The notes beneath the pieces were generated by a model. That model was not told the origin of the DNA. It did not search any database and saw only the letters and a list, made by a program, of their open reading frames with translations. 64,000 nucleotides of DNA from JAPPLG01 sp965199935 (GTDB taxonomy: Bacteria > Bdellovibrionota > Bdellovibrionia > Bdellovibrionales > UBA1609): positions 434,001-498,000 of the forward strand of contig CBDATD010000001.1 in NCBI GenBank assembly GCA_965199935.1. The letters run 5' to 3'. The position numbers were made by a program, and so were the translations under genes. Shown here piece after piece: positions 8,643-16,940 of this stretch (positions are counted from its first letter, which is position 1; each line of letters begins with the position of its first letter).

Positions 8643-9371
8643 TTAAATACCTTTAACTAGACTCACTACTACTTTTTGAGAATACCTGGCGTCTATAACG
8701 CGCCAATTAATTTTTTTCTGTTCAAGATAAGACAGTACTTTTTCCACACGATCCGGACGAAATTCAGAGAGGCTTTCTCCCACACGCACCATAGAACCGG
8801 GGTACACGAGATACAAATAAAAATTCGAGTCTTTGGTCGAATATTTAATCTCAGAAATATTTCTCTGAGAAAAAAAACCCTCTTTTGGAAGATATTGGAA
8901 AAGTTGAACAGCTTTTTTTCTTAAAATTGCATTCGTGCGAAAAGCATCCCCCCTCAAGAGAGGCAGGTCTGGAAGATTTGAACTGACCAAAGGGCTGAGT
9001 AATTTTCCCTCATTTGTCACTGGATAAAAAACCTTATGACCCATGAGCAGTAACAAAGGCTCACTGGACAAGAGCAGAACAAAAAAACGATTGGGCCAGG
9101 CTCTGCGTACTTTTACCTCCTCCACTTGAGGGTGATTTTGCACCATTTGATGTAATTTTTGAATGGATAAATGCCAAAACCAAGCTCCTAAGAAAGGACG
9201 TGTTTGTTCTTTTAACTCATTGATTAATTTTATTTTATCTTCCTCTTCAAGACGCAGATTTTGAGCGGCAAAGGAAATATTGTTGATACGCGTCCATCTG
9301 AACGAAAAAGAATAAATAAGAGCTGAACCAAAAATAAATAAAAAAGAGCAAAGAGCTATTTTCATAAACAT
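8643..9371 (-). CDS. ftsQ: Cell division protein FtsQ (POTRA domain)
   Basis: Bitopic inner-membrane divisome protein that connects FtsB/FtsL with the wall synthases. The 242 residues start with a short N-tail and one transmembrane helix (about 4-22), then a POTRA-type region (WTRINNISF to VEEVKVRRAWPNRFFVLLLSSEPLLLL) and the FtsQ domain, ending VIDARYSQKVVVSL. Identification rests on this pattern and on position directly upstream of ftsA and ftsZ. The protein is short on the cytoplasmic side compared with E. coli FtsQ. murB and ddl, which often precede ftsQ, are instead 45 kb away at 54-56 kb. Confidence 0.92.
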   Translation of the reverse strand: MFMKIALCSFLFIFGSALIYSFSFRWTRINNISFAAQNLRLEEEDKIKLINELKEQTRPFLGAWFWHLSIQKLHQMVQNHPQVEEVKVRRAWPNRFFVLLLSSEPLLLLMGHKVFYPVTNEGKLLSPLVSSNLPDLPLLRGDAFRTNAILRKKAVQLFQYLPKEGFFSQRNISEIKYSTKDSNFYLYLVYPGSMVRVGESLSEFRPDRVEKVLSYLEQKKINWRVIDARYSQKVVVSLVKGI

Positions 9372-9487
9372 TCCAAAATTTTCTTCAGAAAACCTAACAT
9401 CTTTAAATAGATCTCATCTAAGCATAGCACATTGCACCAAATCAAAGAATGGCCCCATCCTTACCGAAAAATAAAGAAAGGGATAGT

Positions 9488-9536
9488 CCTGAAAACCAAC
9501 CACAGGCTTGTTTTCAGGTAAATATATGAATTACCT
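9488..9536. promoter_or_regulatory. Two overlapping inverted repeats before the VWA lipoprotein gene
   Basis: A perfect 9-bp inverted repeat CCTGAAAAC/GTTTTCAGG with a 13-base loop (9488-9518) overlaps a second one, AGGTAA/TTACCT around ATATATGAA (9516-9536). They end 7 bases before the ATG at 9544, and no Shine-Dalgarno sequence lies between them and the start. The two stems share the bases AGG and cannot form together, so a switching leader RNA or a pair of protein operators are both possible. The region also lies upstream of the divergent ftsQ. Confidence 0.4.
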
Positions 9537-9543
9537 TTAACCT

Positions 9544-10695
9544 ATGTACTTATTTCAAAAGATTCTAAAAATCACTGCTTTAATTTCCTGTCTTTGTGTG
9601 GTTTTTTTCTTTTTGCTGGACGGATGTGGAGGAATGTCTGGAAATGATGAAGAGGATTTCAGAGACAGAGGCAGAAATAGAGAAGACAGAGGCGGCAGAG
9701 ACAATTTTAGAAGCAGAGGAGAAGAGGGAGACTCGCCGGAAGATAAAGGCGGCTTTCGCAACAGATTCGGCAGGGGAGGTTTTCCTGACTCTAAAGAAGG
9801 ATCCGATGATTCTTCAACAGCAGAAAAAGGAATCCTCTTAGAGCCTTTAGAACAAACAACGGCCTCTGAAAAGATCGACTTCTTATTCATTATGGACACC
9901 TCTCCTTCCAATCGAAAGTACATTGAAAAGGCTGTTATCAAACAAAAGCTTGGCTCCTTTATCCACGAACTAAACAGAGAAGGGGTTGATTGGCGTATTT
10001 TGACCACCTGTGGACATACTGACGACAAGGAATCGCTGTATAACGGAAGACTGCATGAAATGGAACACAGAGGATCTTTAATCAAATTTCTCTACTTAGA
10101 AAGTGACATTCTAAACTCCTACAACGCCTATGATCAGACAGCTTTCAACTCTGAGGTGTTCATAGACACCATCAGCCACGATACCAGTCAAAGAGGGTAT
10201 TGCAAACTGCCTCCTTTTTGCTATAAAGATAGAGAAAACCGGCCCTTGAAGGCCTTCAGCGGCTTTTTAGATATTGCTCATCATGTTTTAAGAAAAGGCG
10301 CAGACCTTATTGTCATCATCATTAGCAACCAAGATGAAAGGCCTTCTCAAACAAAACCTAAAAAACCTTACTCCCCTAGAAACATTATAGATAAGTTTGG
10401 ACAGAAATTTTCAGATAAAAATTTATTTGTGATTGATTTTGTCCTTAAATCCACAGACGCAAAATGTGTGGACAAAAGAGGAAAAACAGCCTCATTTATC
10501 CCACAACTGGCTATTCTTACCAGCGGGATGACGGAAAGCATTTGCTCTAAATTTTACACCCAAACTATTATTGATTTTATCCGAGAAAAACAAGGAAAAG
10601 AAGTGATGAACCCTCAAAGAAGAATGACAACAGAAAGTGAATCCCCAGAAAATTTGAGAAGTTATCTCTATGGAGACAACTTAGAGCTTCGCTGA
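9544..10695 (+). CDS. VWA-like lipoprotein with Arg/Asp-rich linker
   Basis: Predicted lipoprotein with a von Willebrand factor A-like domain, a fold that usually binds protein ligands through a metal site. The signal sequence ends LLDGC (Cys near 28). A strongly charged linker of Asp, Arg, Glu and Gly (about 36-90) follows. The domain begins IDFLFIMDTSPSN, in which DTSPS matches the DxSxS metal-site motif. Further on are FIDTISHDTSQ and a Cys pair in CKLPPFC, followed by LIVIIISNQDE and FSDKNLFVIDF. It is paralogous to the lipoprotein at 11678-12604, sharing the FIDT...C-PP-C...RPL.AF pattern. There is no ribosome site at the start. trpS begins 15 bases after its stop. Ligand unknown. Confidence 0.8.
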   Translation: MYLFQKILKITALISCLCVVFFFLLDGCGGMSGNDEEDFRDRGRNREDRGGRDNFRSRGEEGDSPEDKGGFRNRFGRGGFPDSKEGSDDSSTAEKGILLEPLEQTTASEKIDFLFIMDTSPSNRKYIEKAVIKQKLGSFIHELNREGVDWRILTTCGHTDDKESLYNGRLHEMEHRGSLIKFLYLESDILNSYNAYDQTAFNSEVFIDTISHDTSQRGYCKLPPFCYKDRENRPLKAFSGFLDIAHHVLRKGADLIVIIISNQDERPSQTKPKKPYSPRNIIDKFGQKFSDKNLFVIDFVLKSTDAKCVDKRGKTASFIPQLAILTSGMTESICSKFYTQTIIDFIREKQGKEVMNPQRRMTTESESPENLRSYLYGDNLELR

Positions 10696-10710
10696 TCTTT
10701 AGAGAACACT

Positions 10711-11697
10711 GTGAACCGATCAACACTTTTAACTGGAATTAAACCCACTGGAGTTCCTCACTTGGGAAACTACACGGGGGCCATTCAACCCTCTTTAAAA
10801 AAAATTAAAAAATTAAAAGGCCAAAGCTATTTATTCATAGCAGACTACCACGCCTTAACCACCCTGCCTCATCCAAAAGAATTGAATCAAAACATTTACG
10901 AAGCCGCCGCGGCCTGGCTGGCCTGCGGAGTGGATATAAATAAAACTGCGCTCTATAAGCAGTCGGATATTCCTGAACTTTTTGAACTTTACTGGGTTCT
11001 CTCCTGTCTTACGCCAAAAGGGCTTCTGAACCGCTCTCACTCTTATAAAGCCCACATTCAAGATAGAAAAGACGATTCTCATATTCAAATGGGTGTTTTT
11101 AACTATCCTGTGTTGATGGCGGCGGATATTTTGCTGTTTCAATCTCATTTTGTACCTGTAGGCGCTGATCAATTACAGCACTTGGAAATCACTCGCGGCC
11201 TGGCCGGCAAATTCAACCGTTCTTTTAAAACTTCTTTAATGACACTCCCGGAACCTTTAGTAGAGGAAAAAAAATCACTGCCGGGAATAGACGGCAGGAA
11301 AATGAGTAAAAGCTACAACAATCACATTCCTCTTTTTTGCGCTGAAAGTGAATTAAAAAAAAAGGTTATGAAAATTAAAACCGACTCGCTGGCTCCAGAA
11401 ACCCCTAAAGAACCTCAATCTTCTATTGTGTTTCAAATCTATAAAGAATTCGCACAACCTCAACAAACCAAAACATTAGAAAATAAACTGAAGAAAGGAT
11501 GCGGGTGGGGTGAAGTAAAATTAGAACTCTTTGAGTTGTTAGAAAAAAATCTGAAACCGCAAAAACAAGTGTATCAATCTCTGCTTTCAGACAAGAAAAA
11601 AATAGACCGCATCCTAAATGAAGGAGCCCGCAAAGCTCGAGTCAAAGCTCAGCAAGTTATTCAACAGATGAGAAAAATTATAGGTGTGGCGCGCTAG
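10711..11697 (+). CDS. trpS: Tryptophanyl-tRNA synthetase
   Basis: Class I synthetase that charges tRNA-Trp. The 328 residues match the usual bacterial length (about 330). The HIGH-type motif is HLGNY near residue 19, the KMSKS loop is GRKMSKSYNNHIPL near residue 197, and GADQLQHLE lies between them. The start is GTG at 10711, with AGAGAAC 5-11 bases upstream. Its last 20 bases overlap the convergent end of the second VWA lipoprotein gene. It stands between two paralogous lipoprotein genes, an odd setting for a housekeeping gene, and may share the promoter of the first. Confidence 0.97.
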   Translation: MNRSTLLTGIKPTGVPHLGNYTGAIQPSLKKIKKLKGQSYLFIADYHALTTLPHPKELNQNIYEAAAAWLACGVDINKTALYKQSDIPELFELYWVLSCLTPKGLLNRSHSYKAHIQDRKDDSHIQMGVFNYPVLMAADILLFQSHFVPVGADQLQHLEITRGLAGKFNRSFKTSLMTLPEPLVEEKKSLPGIDGRKMSKSYNNHIPLFCAESELKKKVMKIKTDSLAPETPKEPQSSIVFQIYKEFAQPQQTKTLENKLKKGCGWGEVKLELFELLEKNLKPQKQVYQSLLSDKKKIDRILNEGARKARVKAQQVIQQMRKIIGVAR

Positions 11698-12604
11698 TCA
11701 GAAAATCCTGCACTATTTGTTCTGCAGCGGACTGGTACGAAGGTAAACACAAGCTGAAAGATCTGCCGTCTGTCTGTTCTGCCAGCGCTGTGACAAAAGG
11801 AGCGAAATGACCCTCTCTAAAAAGCCACTGTCTGCTTCTGATTTCCTGCTGGCAGTTTTCATCTAAAATGGTCAGCGTATAAGCTCTAAAAATTTTGTTT
11901 GAGTAATCGTTGTGAACAGCGTTTAAAATCTCTTTTGAAGTCACCGCCGGTTCATCTCTAGAGCTGTGATTCTCTTCATTATCTGTTATTAAAATAACTG
12001 CCAAGCCCACAGAGCTGTCTTCTCGGATCAATTCTTCTCTGTAGGGTGAATTTAAGTAAGCCAAAAAAGCTCCCAGGGGCCTCTCTTTCCTCTTGCCGCA
12101 ATAGGGAGGCTTATCACACTTATCCTTTTTTCCCCGAACCAAAGTATCTATGAAAATGCGGGAATCCATTTCCGGCTTTAGGAAGTTGTATTGTGTAATA
12201 ATCCGACCTCTGTATTCCAGATTCATCAGTCTTTTATCTTGATCAGAGTAAACCTCAGCATTTAAAAAACCTATCCGATAGTCAAAGAGGCTTAAAGTTT
12301 CCACAAATGTTTGCATTTTTCTTCCAATAGTTCTCAAAATGAATTTCATGGAGCCTGAATTATCAACGACTATGACAATATCCAGTTTGGGAGGCTTCGG
12401 ATCTTCTGCGGCCTGCTCCAAAGGGGTCTCCAACACAGGAGGGGCGGCGGCCGCCTCTTTTTCTTTTTCTATCTCTGTATCCTCAACTGTCCACACATCT
12501 TTTTCTATATCTTCCACCGCGAACGCAACAAGCTCTTCTTCCTCTAGAGAGGCCGCCTGACAGCTCCAAAAACACAGAACCAAAATGAAATACAATAATC
12601 TCAC
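11678..12604 (-). CDS. VWA-domain lipoprotein, paralogue of the 9.5-kb gene
   Basis: Predicted envelope protein of 308 residues with a von Willebrand factor A domain. The signal sequence ends LCFWSC (Cys near 15); a Glu/Ala/Pro linker runs to about residue 70. The domain opens LDIVIVVDNSGSM, a textbook DxSGS metal site, and continues with FIDTLVRGKKDKCDKPPYC, RPLGAFLAYL and LAVILITDNEENHSSRDEP, where the Asp is a likely second metal ligand. Cys pairs in CDKPPYC and later in the domain suggest disulfides. Shared landmarks with the 9544-10695 product show duplication with strong divergence. It converges with trpS (20-base overlap). Confidence 0.82.
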   Translation of the reverse strand: MRLLYFILVLCFWSCQAASLEEEELVAFAVEDIEKDVWTVEDTEIEKEKEAAAAPPVLETPLEQAAEDPKPPKLDIVIVVDNSGSMKFILRTIGRKMQTFVETLSLFDYRIGFLNAEVYSDQDKRLMNLEYRGRIITQYNFLKPEMDSRIFIDTLVRGKKDKCDKPPYCGKRKERPLGAFLAYLNSPYREELIREDSSVGLAVILITDNEENHSSRDEPAVTSKEILNAVHNDYSNKIFRAYTLTILDENCQQEIRSRQWLFREGHFAPFVTALAEQTDGRSFSLCLPSYQSAAEQIVQDFLTSAPHL

Positions 12605-12690
12605 AGCGCAGACCTTCCTTTATCTTCCCCCAGCATATTACATATGAATAACCGAATTTTCAAAAAATAACACGGAACTCCTCAAATGAA

Positions 12691-12703
12691 TGTAAAATTT
12701 ACA
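12691..12703. promoter_or_regulatory. Operator-like palindrome TGTAAA-A-TTTACA
   Basis: A perfect 6-bp inverted repeat about one central base, lying in the 246-base divergent region between the second VWA lipoprotein gene and mutY. Size and position fit a dimeric repressor or activator site. No regulator can be assigned, and one such AT-rich palindrome can occur by chance. Confidence 0.25.
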
Positions 12704-12850
12704 ATCTTTTGCAAGATGAACCATCCGTTTTACTGAAAAACTCAAAAATAAGAAGAAGTTTTAAAGTCAGCCGTTTTTACAGAGAAGAATAGAAAATGCA
12801 CAACATATCTTCCCTTTTCGCATTGAAGCGTGTAAATATTCTTTCAGACA

Positions 12851-13816
12851 ATGAAAACAGGACAAAAACTTTTTAATTGGTATCAAAAAAACAAAAGAGA
12901 TCTTCCCTGGCGAAAAACCTCCAGCCCTTACCGTATTTGGATCTCCGAAATGATGCTCCAGCAGACCACTGTGCAGACTGTAATTCCTTATTATAAAAAA
13001 TTTATTAAAAAATTCCCCGATTTAAAATCTTTGGCAAAAAGCCCCTTAGAGGAGGTCCTGCCTTATTGGGCCGGTTTGGGCTATTACTCCAGAGTTAAAA
13101 ATCTGCATAAATCCGCTCAAATGTTTTGTAAAGAAAAAAGAATCCCTCAAACGGCTGAACAATTAAAAAAATATCCGGGATTTGGCCCCTACACTTCTAA
13201 AGCTGTCAGCTCTATTGCTTTTGGCGAGTTTGTCAGTGTGATAGACGGAAATGTCATTCGTGTTTTGTGCCGCCATGAAAATTTAAAGATTTTCTGGTGG
13301 AAAAACACAAAAAAACTGGAAGAAACCGCACAAAAATGGAGCAGAGGCCTCCCTATTGGAGAGATGAATCAGGCTCTTATGGAGCTTGGAGCTGTCGTCT
13401 GCGCCCCTCAATCCCCTCTCTGTGAAAAATGCCCCATAAATAAAACCTGCCAAGCCAAAAAATTGAATAAAACAAGCAGTCTGCCTCTGAAAAGAGCTAG
13501 AAAAAACAAAGAAATTTGGGTTTGGAGGCCGCAAATTATTTTGAGAAACAACAAAGTTCTCCTCACTCAAGAGCATTTTTGTCCTTTTTTAAAAAAATCA
13601 TGGCTTTTCCCCGGCTCTATTCAGAAGAAAAAAACTCCTCCTCAAAGGTACGTCCTTAAACACTCTATTACTCACCATGATATTTTTGTGTGCTTAAGTA
13701 AAAAACAAATTCCAAAAATTTCATCTATCAAATGGCAGACAATCAGAGACATTCAAAAGATTAATCCTTCTTCTTTACTGCAAAAAATTTTAAAAAAGAG
13801 CGAATTAACCCCTTAG
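12851..13816 (+). CDS. mutY: A/G-specific adenine DNA glycosylase MutY
   Basis: Removes adenine mispaired with 8-oxoguanine. The 321 residues show the N-terminal helix-hairpin-helix glycosylase domain with the catalytic Glu in ISEMMLQQTTVQT near residue 36, the Asp in SVIDGNVIRVL near residue 136, and a 4Fe-4S loop C-x6-C-x2-C-x5-C at about residues 190-206. The C-terminal part has the NUDIX-like oxoguanine recognition pattern, with HSITHHDIFV. The family is usually 320-350 residues, so it looks complete. The start has no clear ribosome site. It ends 3 bases from the convergent HAD gene. Because mutS nearby is broken, this intact repair gene is worth noting. Confidence 0.95.
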   Translation: MKTGQKLFNWYQKNKRDLPWRKTSSPYRIWISEMMLQQTTVQTVIPYYKKFIKKFPDLKSLAKSPLEEVLPYWAGLGYYSRVKNLHKSAQMFCKEKRIPQTAEQLKKYPGFGPYTSKAVSSIAFGEFVSVIDGNVIRVLCRHENLKIFWWKNTKKLEETAQKWSRGLPIGEMNQALMELGAVVCAPQSPLCEKCPINKTCQAKKLNKTSSLPLKRARKNKEIWVWRPQIILRNNKVLLTQEHFCPFLKKSWLFPGSIQKKKTPPQRYVLKHSITHHDIFVCLSKKQIPKISSIKWQTIRDIQKINPSSLLQKILKKSELTP

Positions 13817-13819
13817 ACT

Positions 13820-14536
13820 TTAATTGAAATAAAACCATTTTTTCTGGAGAGCTATAGACAAAAGCACCTGCTCTGAATCGTACTGTCTTTCCCCCTTTTT
13901 CGCCTTTGCTACAACACACTTGATATGCGTTGAAGATTCCAGCAAATCCAAATCAGAAACCGTGTTTCCCGAAACAAAAAAAGGATAAATATTTTGAGAT
14001 TTTTCCAGAAAAGCAGACACTTTACCGGAACCCACTGATAACGGATAAACCATTTGATCTGTCATCACCTTCTTACAATCCACCACTGTCTTCATCCCCA
14101 CGACACAATCAACAGGCAGGTCATAGCGCCTCACCGCCTGCTCCACCACCCACTCCGGAGAAGCTGAAACTACATAAACGGCTACATTCAATTTTTTTAG
14201 ATGCCGAATGAGTTTTTTCTGAAAGGAAAAAATGGTTATGGGATCTGTTTTAAAAAAATCACTGCACCAGGAAACATATTGGTCCAAAGAAATCCCTTTA
14301 TTTTTTTGAAGTATGATAGAACAAGTCTTCAACTGATTTTCTTTATAACACTTGTCGATATTTTTCAGAAAATCCCTTTCCAACAACAAGTTGTTTCTAA
14401 CTTGATATTCGAAAAAGCCAAAGCCCACATCTTCCGGCCACAAGGTTCCATCCGCGTCAAAGACAGCAATCTTACGAGGCAAACGGCGCTGAACCCGCTC
14501 AATATCAGCCATTAACTTATCTATAGAAAGCTTCAT
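13820..14536 (-). CDS. HAD-family phosphatase, SerB-like
   Basis: Haloacid dehalogenase-type phosphatase of the phosphoserine phosphatase subgroup. The 238 residues carry motif I AVFDADGTLW near residue 24 (nucleophile and acid Asp), motif II VVSASPEW near residue 126, a Lys for motif III in SGKVSAFL, and motif IV FFVSGNTVSDLDLL near residue 195. A helical cap lies between motifs I and II. No signal peptide. It follows mreB by 13 bases at the end of the long minus-strand run. Phosphoserine is a possible substrate, but the cap is not diagnostic and phosphocholine-type or lipid-phosphate hydrolysis cannot be excluded. Confidence 0.85.
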   Translation of the reverse strand: MKLSIDKLMADIERVQRRLPRKIAVFDADGTLWPEDVGFGFFEYQVRNNLLLERDFLKNIDKCYKENQLKTCSIILQKNKGISLDQYVSWCSDFFKTDPITIFSFQKKLIRHLKKLNVAVYVVSASPEWVVEQAVRRYDLPVDCVVGMKTVVDCKKVMTDQMVYPLSVGSGKVSAFLEKSQNIYPFFVSGNTVSDLDLLESSTHIKCVVAKAKKGERQYDSEQVLLSIALQKKWFYFN

Positions 14537-14549
14537 AGTATGCTGTAAA

Positions 14550-15614
14550 TTAGTTAATAGAAAGCCTCTTCAAGAGATCAATCTGATCTAAAGCTTTACC
14601 GGCTCCCAAAACCACGCAGTACAAAGGATTTTCAGCAATGGTGATAGGAAGCCCCGTTCTCTCTCTCAAAAGAATATCCAAATTGCCAAGATTAGCTCCT
14701 CCTCCTGTCAACACGATACCGCTATCTACAATATCCGCCGCCAATTCCGGAGGAGTTTTTTCAAGAGCCGTTCCCACTGCATTGACAATTTCATTTAAGC
14801 AATCCGTCAAAGCTTCATTGATTTGGTGATTGGTAATTTCGATAGTCTTTGGAGTGCCTTTAATTAAATCACGGCCCTTGATTTCCATTGCTCTTTTTTT
14901 AGCATCAGGATACGCCGTGCCTAATTCGATTTTAATATTTTCAGCTGTTCTTTCTCCAATAAGCAAATTAAATTTTTTTCGAACATAAGATATAATTGCT
15001 TCATCCAGTTTGTCTCCAGCTACCTTAATAGATTCACAATCTACAATACCGCCTAAAGAAATCACAGCGATACCCGTAGTGCCGCCTCCAATATCCACAA
15101 TCATATTTCCCGTTGGCTCCGTAATTGGCAAACCTGCTCCAATAGCCGCCGCCATAGGTTCTTCAATTAAGTACACATCTCTGGCGCCGGCAGAAAGAGC
15201 CGATTCTTTGACAGCTTTTTTTTCTACCTGAGTGATGCCATAAGGCACGCAAATAATAATACTGGGGCGAATGAGTTTCGGAGTGTTTTTGTTGGATTTA
15301 GCTATAAAATATTTGAGCATTTTTTGAGTAATTTCAAAATCTGCGATCACCCCGTCTTTAATGGGGCGAACAGAAACAATAGAACCGGGAGTACGCCCCA
15401 GCATATGCTTAGCTTCCTGTCCAACGGCCAACACGCGGTTTTGGTTGTTCTCATTTTTTTGAACCGCCACCACAGAAGGCTCATTGAGAATGATACCTTT
15501 GGATTTTGTATAGACAAGAGTGTTCGCAGTCCCTAGATCAATAGCCATATCCTGAGTGAAGTACTCATAAATCTTTTCAAAGAAAGTCTTGTTTTGATGT
15601 TTCAAAGCATCCAT
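14550..15614 (-). CDS. mreB: Rod-shape-determining protein MreB
   Basis: Actin homologue that guides lateral wall synthesis. The 354 residues include IDLGTANTLVYTKSKGI near residue 21 (phosphate 1), VPYGITQVEKKAVKESA, IEEPMAAAIGAGLPI, the phosphate-2 motif MIVDIGGGTTGIAVISL and GIVLTGGGANLGNLD near residue 302. Length is close to the usual 345. mreC and mreD do not follow; instead a HAD phosphatase does, and lolA precedes by 43 bases. This is an unusual but compact arrangement. Confidence 0.98.
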   Translation of the reverse strand: MDALKHQNKTFFEKIYEYFTQDMAIDLGTANTLVYTKSKGIILNEPSVVAVQKNENNQNRVLAVGQEAKHMLGRTPGSIVSVRPIKDGVIADFEITQKMLKYFIAKSNKNTPKLIRPSIIICVPYGITQVEKKAVKESALSAGARDVYLIEEPMAAAIGAGLPITEPTGNMIVDIGGGTTGIAVISLGGIVDCESIKVAGDKLDEAIISYVRKKFNLLIGERTAENIKIELGTAYPDAKKRAMEIKGRDLIKGTPKTIEITNHQINEALTDCLNEIVNAVGTALEKTPPELAADIVDSGIVLTGGGANLGNLDILLRERTGLPITIAENPLYCVVLGAGKALDQIDLLKRLSIN

Positions 15615-15657
15615 TTCACAGCCTTTGCGTATTTATTCATCCACAATAACATTAGAA

Positions 15658-16251
15658 TCAAGGTTCTTGAAATAACTTTTTAGAAAGTTTTTGATCAAAG
15701 TGAATAGACCTAAAACGATAATACTCCTCCCCCAAAGCAGAACCCCACTGAACCCGAAGGCTTAATATACGGTCTCTTTCCACTTGAATGGACAATTTTT
15801 GAGGAGACGGAGGCTTTCCTAAAAAAGAATAAATCTGAGTTCTGCCTTTTTTCTGCATCCCTTGGTATGTGAAGGCCTTATTGAAGGAGGTTTGATTCAA
15901 CAAAGAAGACAAGATCATCTTCTGCCCTTTTTGAGGAGTGTGATGCAAAACATTATTAGCAAAATAGGCCACCTTAACCCCGTCATAAAAAAGCACAGAG
16001 GGATGCGGCTCCAAAATCTCAAAGCGCCAAAGTTTGTTTGAAAAATAAAATTTTCCTTTCGATTGAATTTCCCTTTTCAACACAGGCTGTTTAAGGGTTT
16101 TGGCCACTTCCATCGTGATAGAATCCCTTTTCTGATAATCGGATAAAATTTGATGGATGGGAGTCTCTGAAAGGGCGGCCTTCTCTTTGGATCCCCTGGA
16201 AAATGCAAAAAATGGATCCAGCAAACAAATGAGAAAAAAAAATTTTAACAT
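15658..16251 (-). CDS. lolA: Outer-membrane lipoprotein carrier protein LolA-like
   Basis: Periplasmic chaperone that carries lipoproteins from LolCDE to the outer membrane. The frame is open from 16302, but the ATG at 16251 is better: it has AGGAG 4 bases upstream, falls 11 bases after the comF stop, and begins a normal signal peptide MLKFFFLICLLDPFFAFS. The mature part has the LolA pattern: QILSDYQKRDSITMEV, KGKFYFSNKLWRFEILEP, VLFYDGVKVAYF, YSFLGKPPSPQKLSIQVERD and a final SIHFDQKL. About 197 residues, as usual. The many lipoproteins in this window would need it. Confidence 0.85.
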   Translation of the reverse strand: MLKFFFLICLLDPFFAFSRGSKEKAALSETPIHQILSDYQKRDSITMEVAKTLKQPVLKREIQSKGKFYFSNKLWRFEILEPHPSVLFYDGVKVAYFANNVLHHTPQKGQKMILSSLLNQTSFNKAFTYQGMQKKGRTQIYSFLGKPPSPQKLSIQVERDRILSLRVQWGSALGEEYYRFRSIHFDQKLSKKLFQEP

Positions 16252-16262
16252 AAGGCTCCTGC

Positions 16263-16940
16263 TTATCCCCGGTGGAGTCTTTTTCTCCAAAAAATACTCC
16301 AAACCATAAAAGAGCGCGGCTTTCCTAAGGCAAGCCAGGCCGCTTTTGCCGTCGCACCGGAAGTTACAACATCATCTATAAAAACCAAATTCTTATTTTT
16401 TAATTGATGTTCATCTTTTGTTAAAAGAAACTTTCTTTCCCCTCTCAAGGAAAGATTTTTTGACTTTTGGATGGAATCTAATTCCACAAGATTTAACATC
16501 CTCTGAACAGGCAGACGAAACTTTTTCCCCAAAGCCTCTGCCCAAAAAAAACCATGATCCTTTGAAGAAGTTCTGGAAGGACAGGGTACAAAAGTAAAAG
16601 GGGCGTCTCTTTGAAGTGACGATAGATATTTCAGCCTGATAAAAAATTCCTTCGCCAAAACTGTAAAAAACAAAGAACGCCTCACTCCCTTTAAACTCGT
16701 CAATACGGCTCGAATAAAAGAATCATTTTCTGAAGTCCAATCTATAAGACGCAAGTGGCGAAAAGAAGATTGCATACGCATGATATGCTGAGGCTTTAAA
16801 TAAAAGCCCTTCAATTTTTTTAAACAGCCAGCGCAAAGCCACTCCACTGGAGGAGTAGATTGACAGCAAACAGGACAGTGCCTCAGCCAGCTCCAAACCT
16901 TATGTTCTCTTATAAATTCAAAAATTCTCTCAGACAACAA
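16263..16940 (-). CDS. comF: ComF-family phosphoribosyltransferase-like protein
   Basis: Member of the ComF/GntX family, linked to DNA uptake in transformable bacteria, though the biochemical role is unclear. A zinc-finger-like CPVC...CAGC lies near residues 22-40 and the PRPP-binding signature VFIDDVVTSGATAKAAW near residue 190. The TTG start at 16940 has a strong AAAGGAGTG site 5 bases upstream within uvrA, giving a 31-base overlap; this supports the start. 225 residues, as usual for the family. A PRTase fold is certain, a competence role is inferred from the family only. Confidence 0.87.
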   Translation of the reverse strand: MLSERIFEFIREHKVWSWLRHCPVCCQSTPPVEWLCAGCLKKLKGFYLKPQHIMRMQSSFRHLRLIDWTSENDSFIRAVLTSLKGVRRSLFFTVLAKEFFIRLKYLSSLQRDAPFTFVPCPSRTSSKDHGFFWAEALGKKFRLPVQRMLNLVELDSIQKSKNLSLRGERKFLLTKDEHQLKNKNLVFIDDVVTSGATAKAAWLALGKPRSFMVWSIFWRKRLHRG

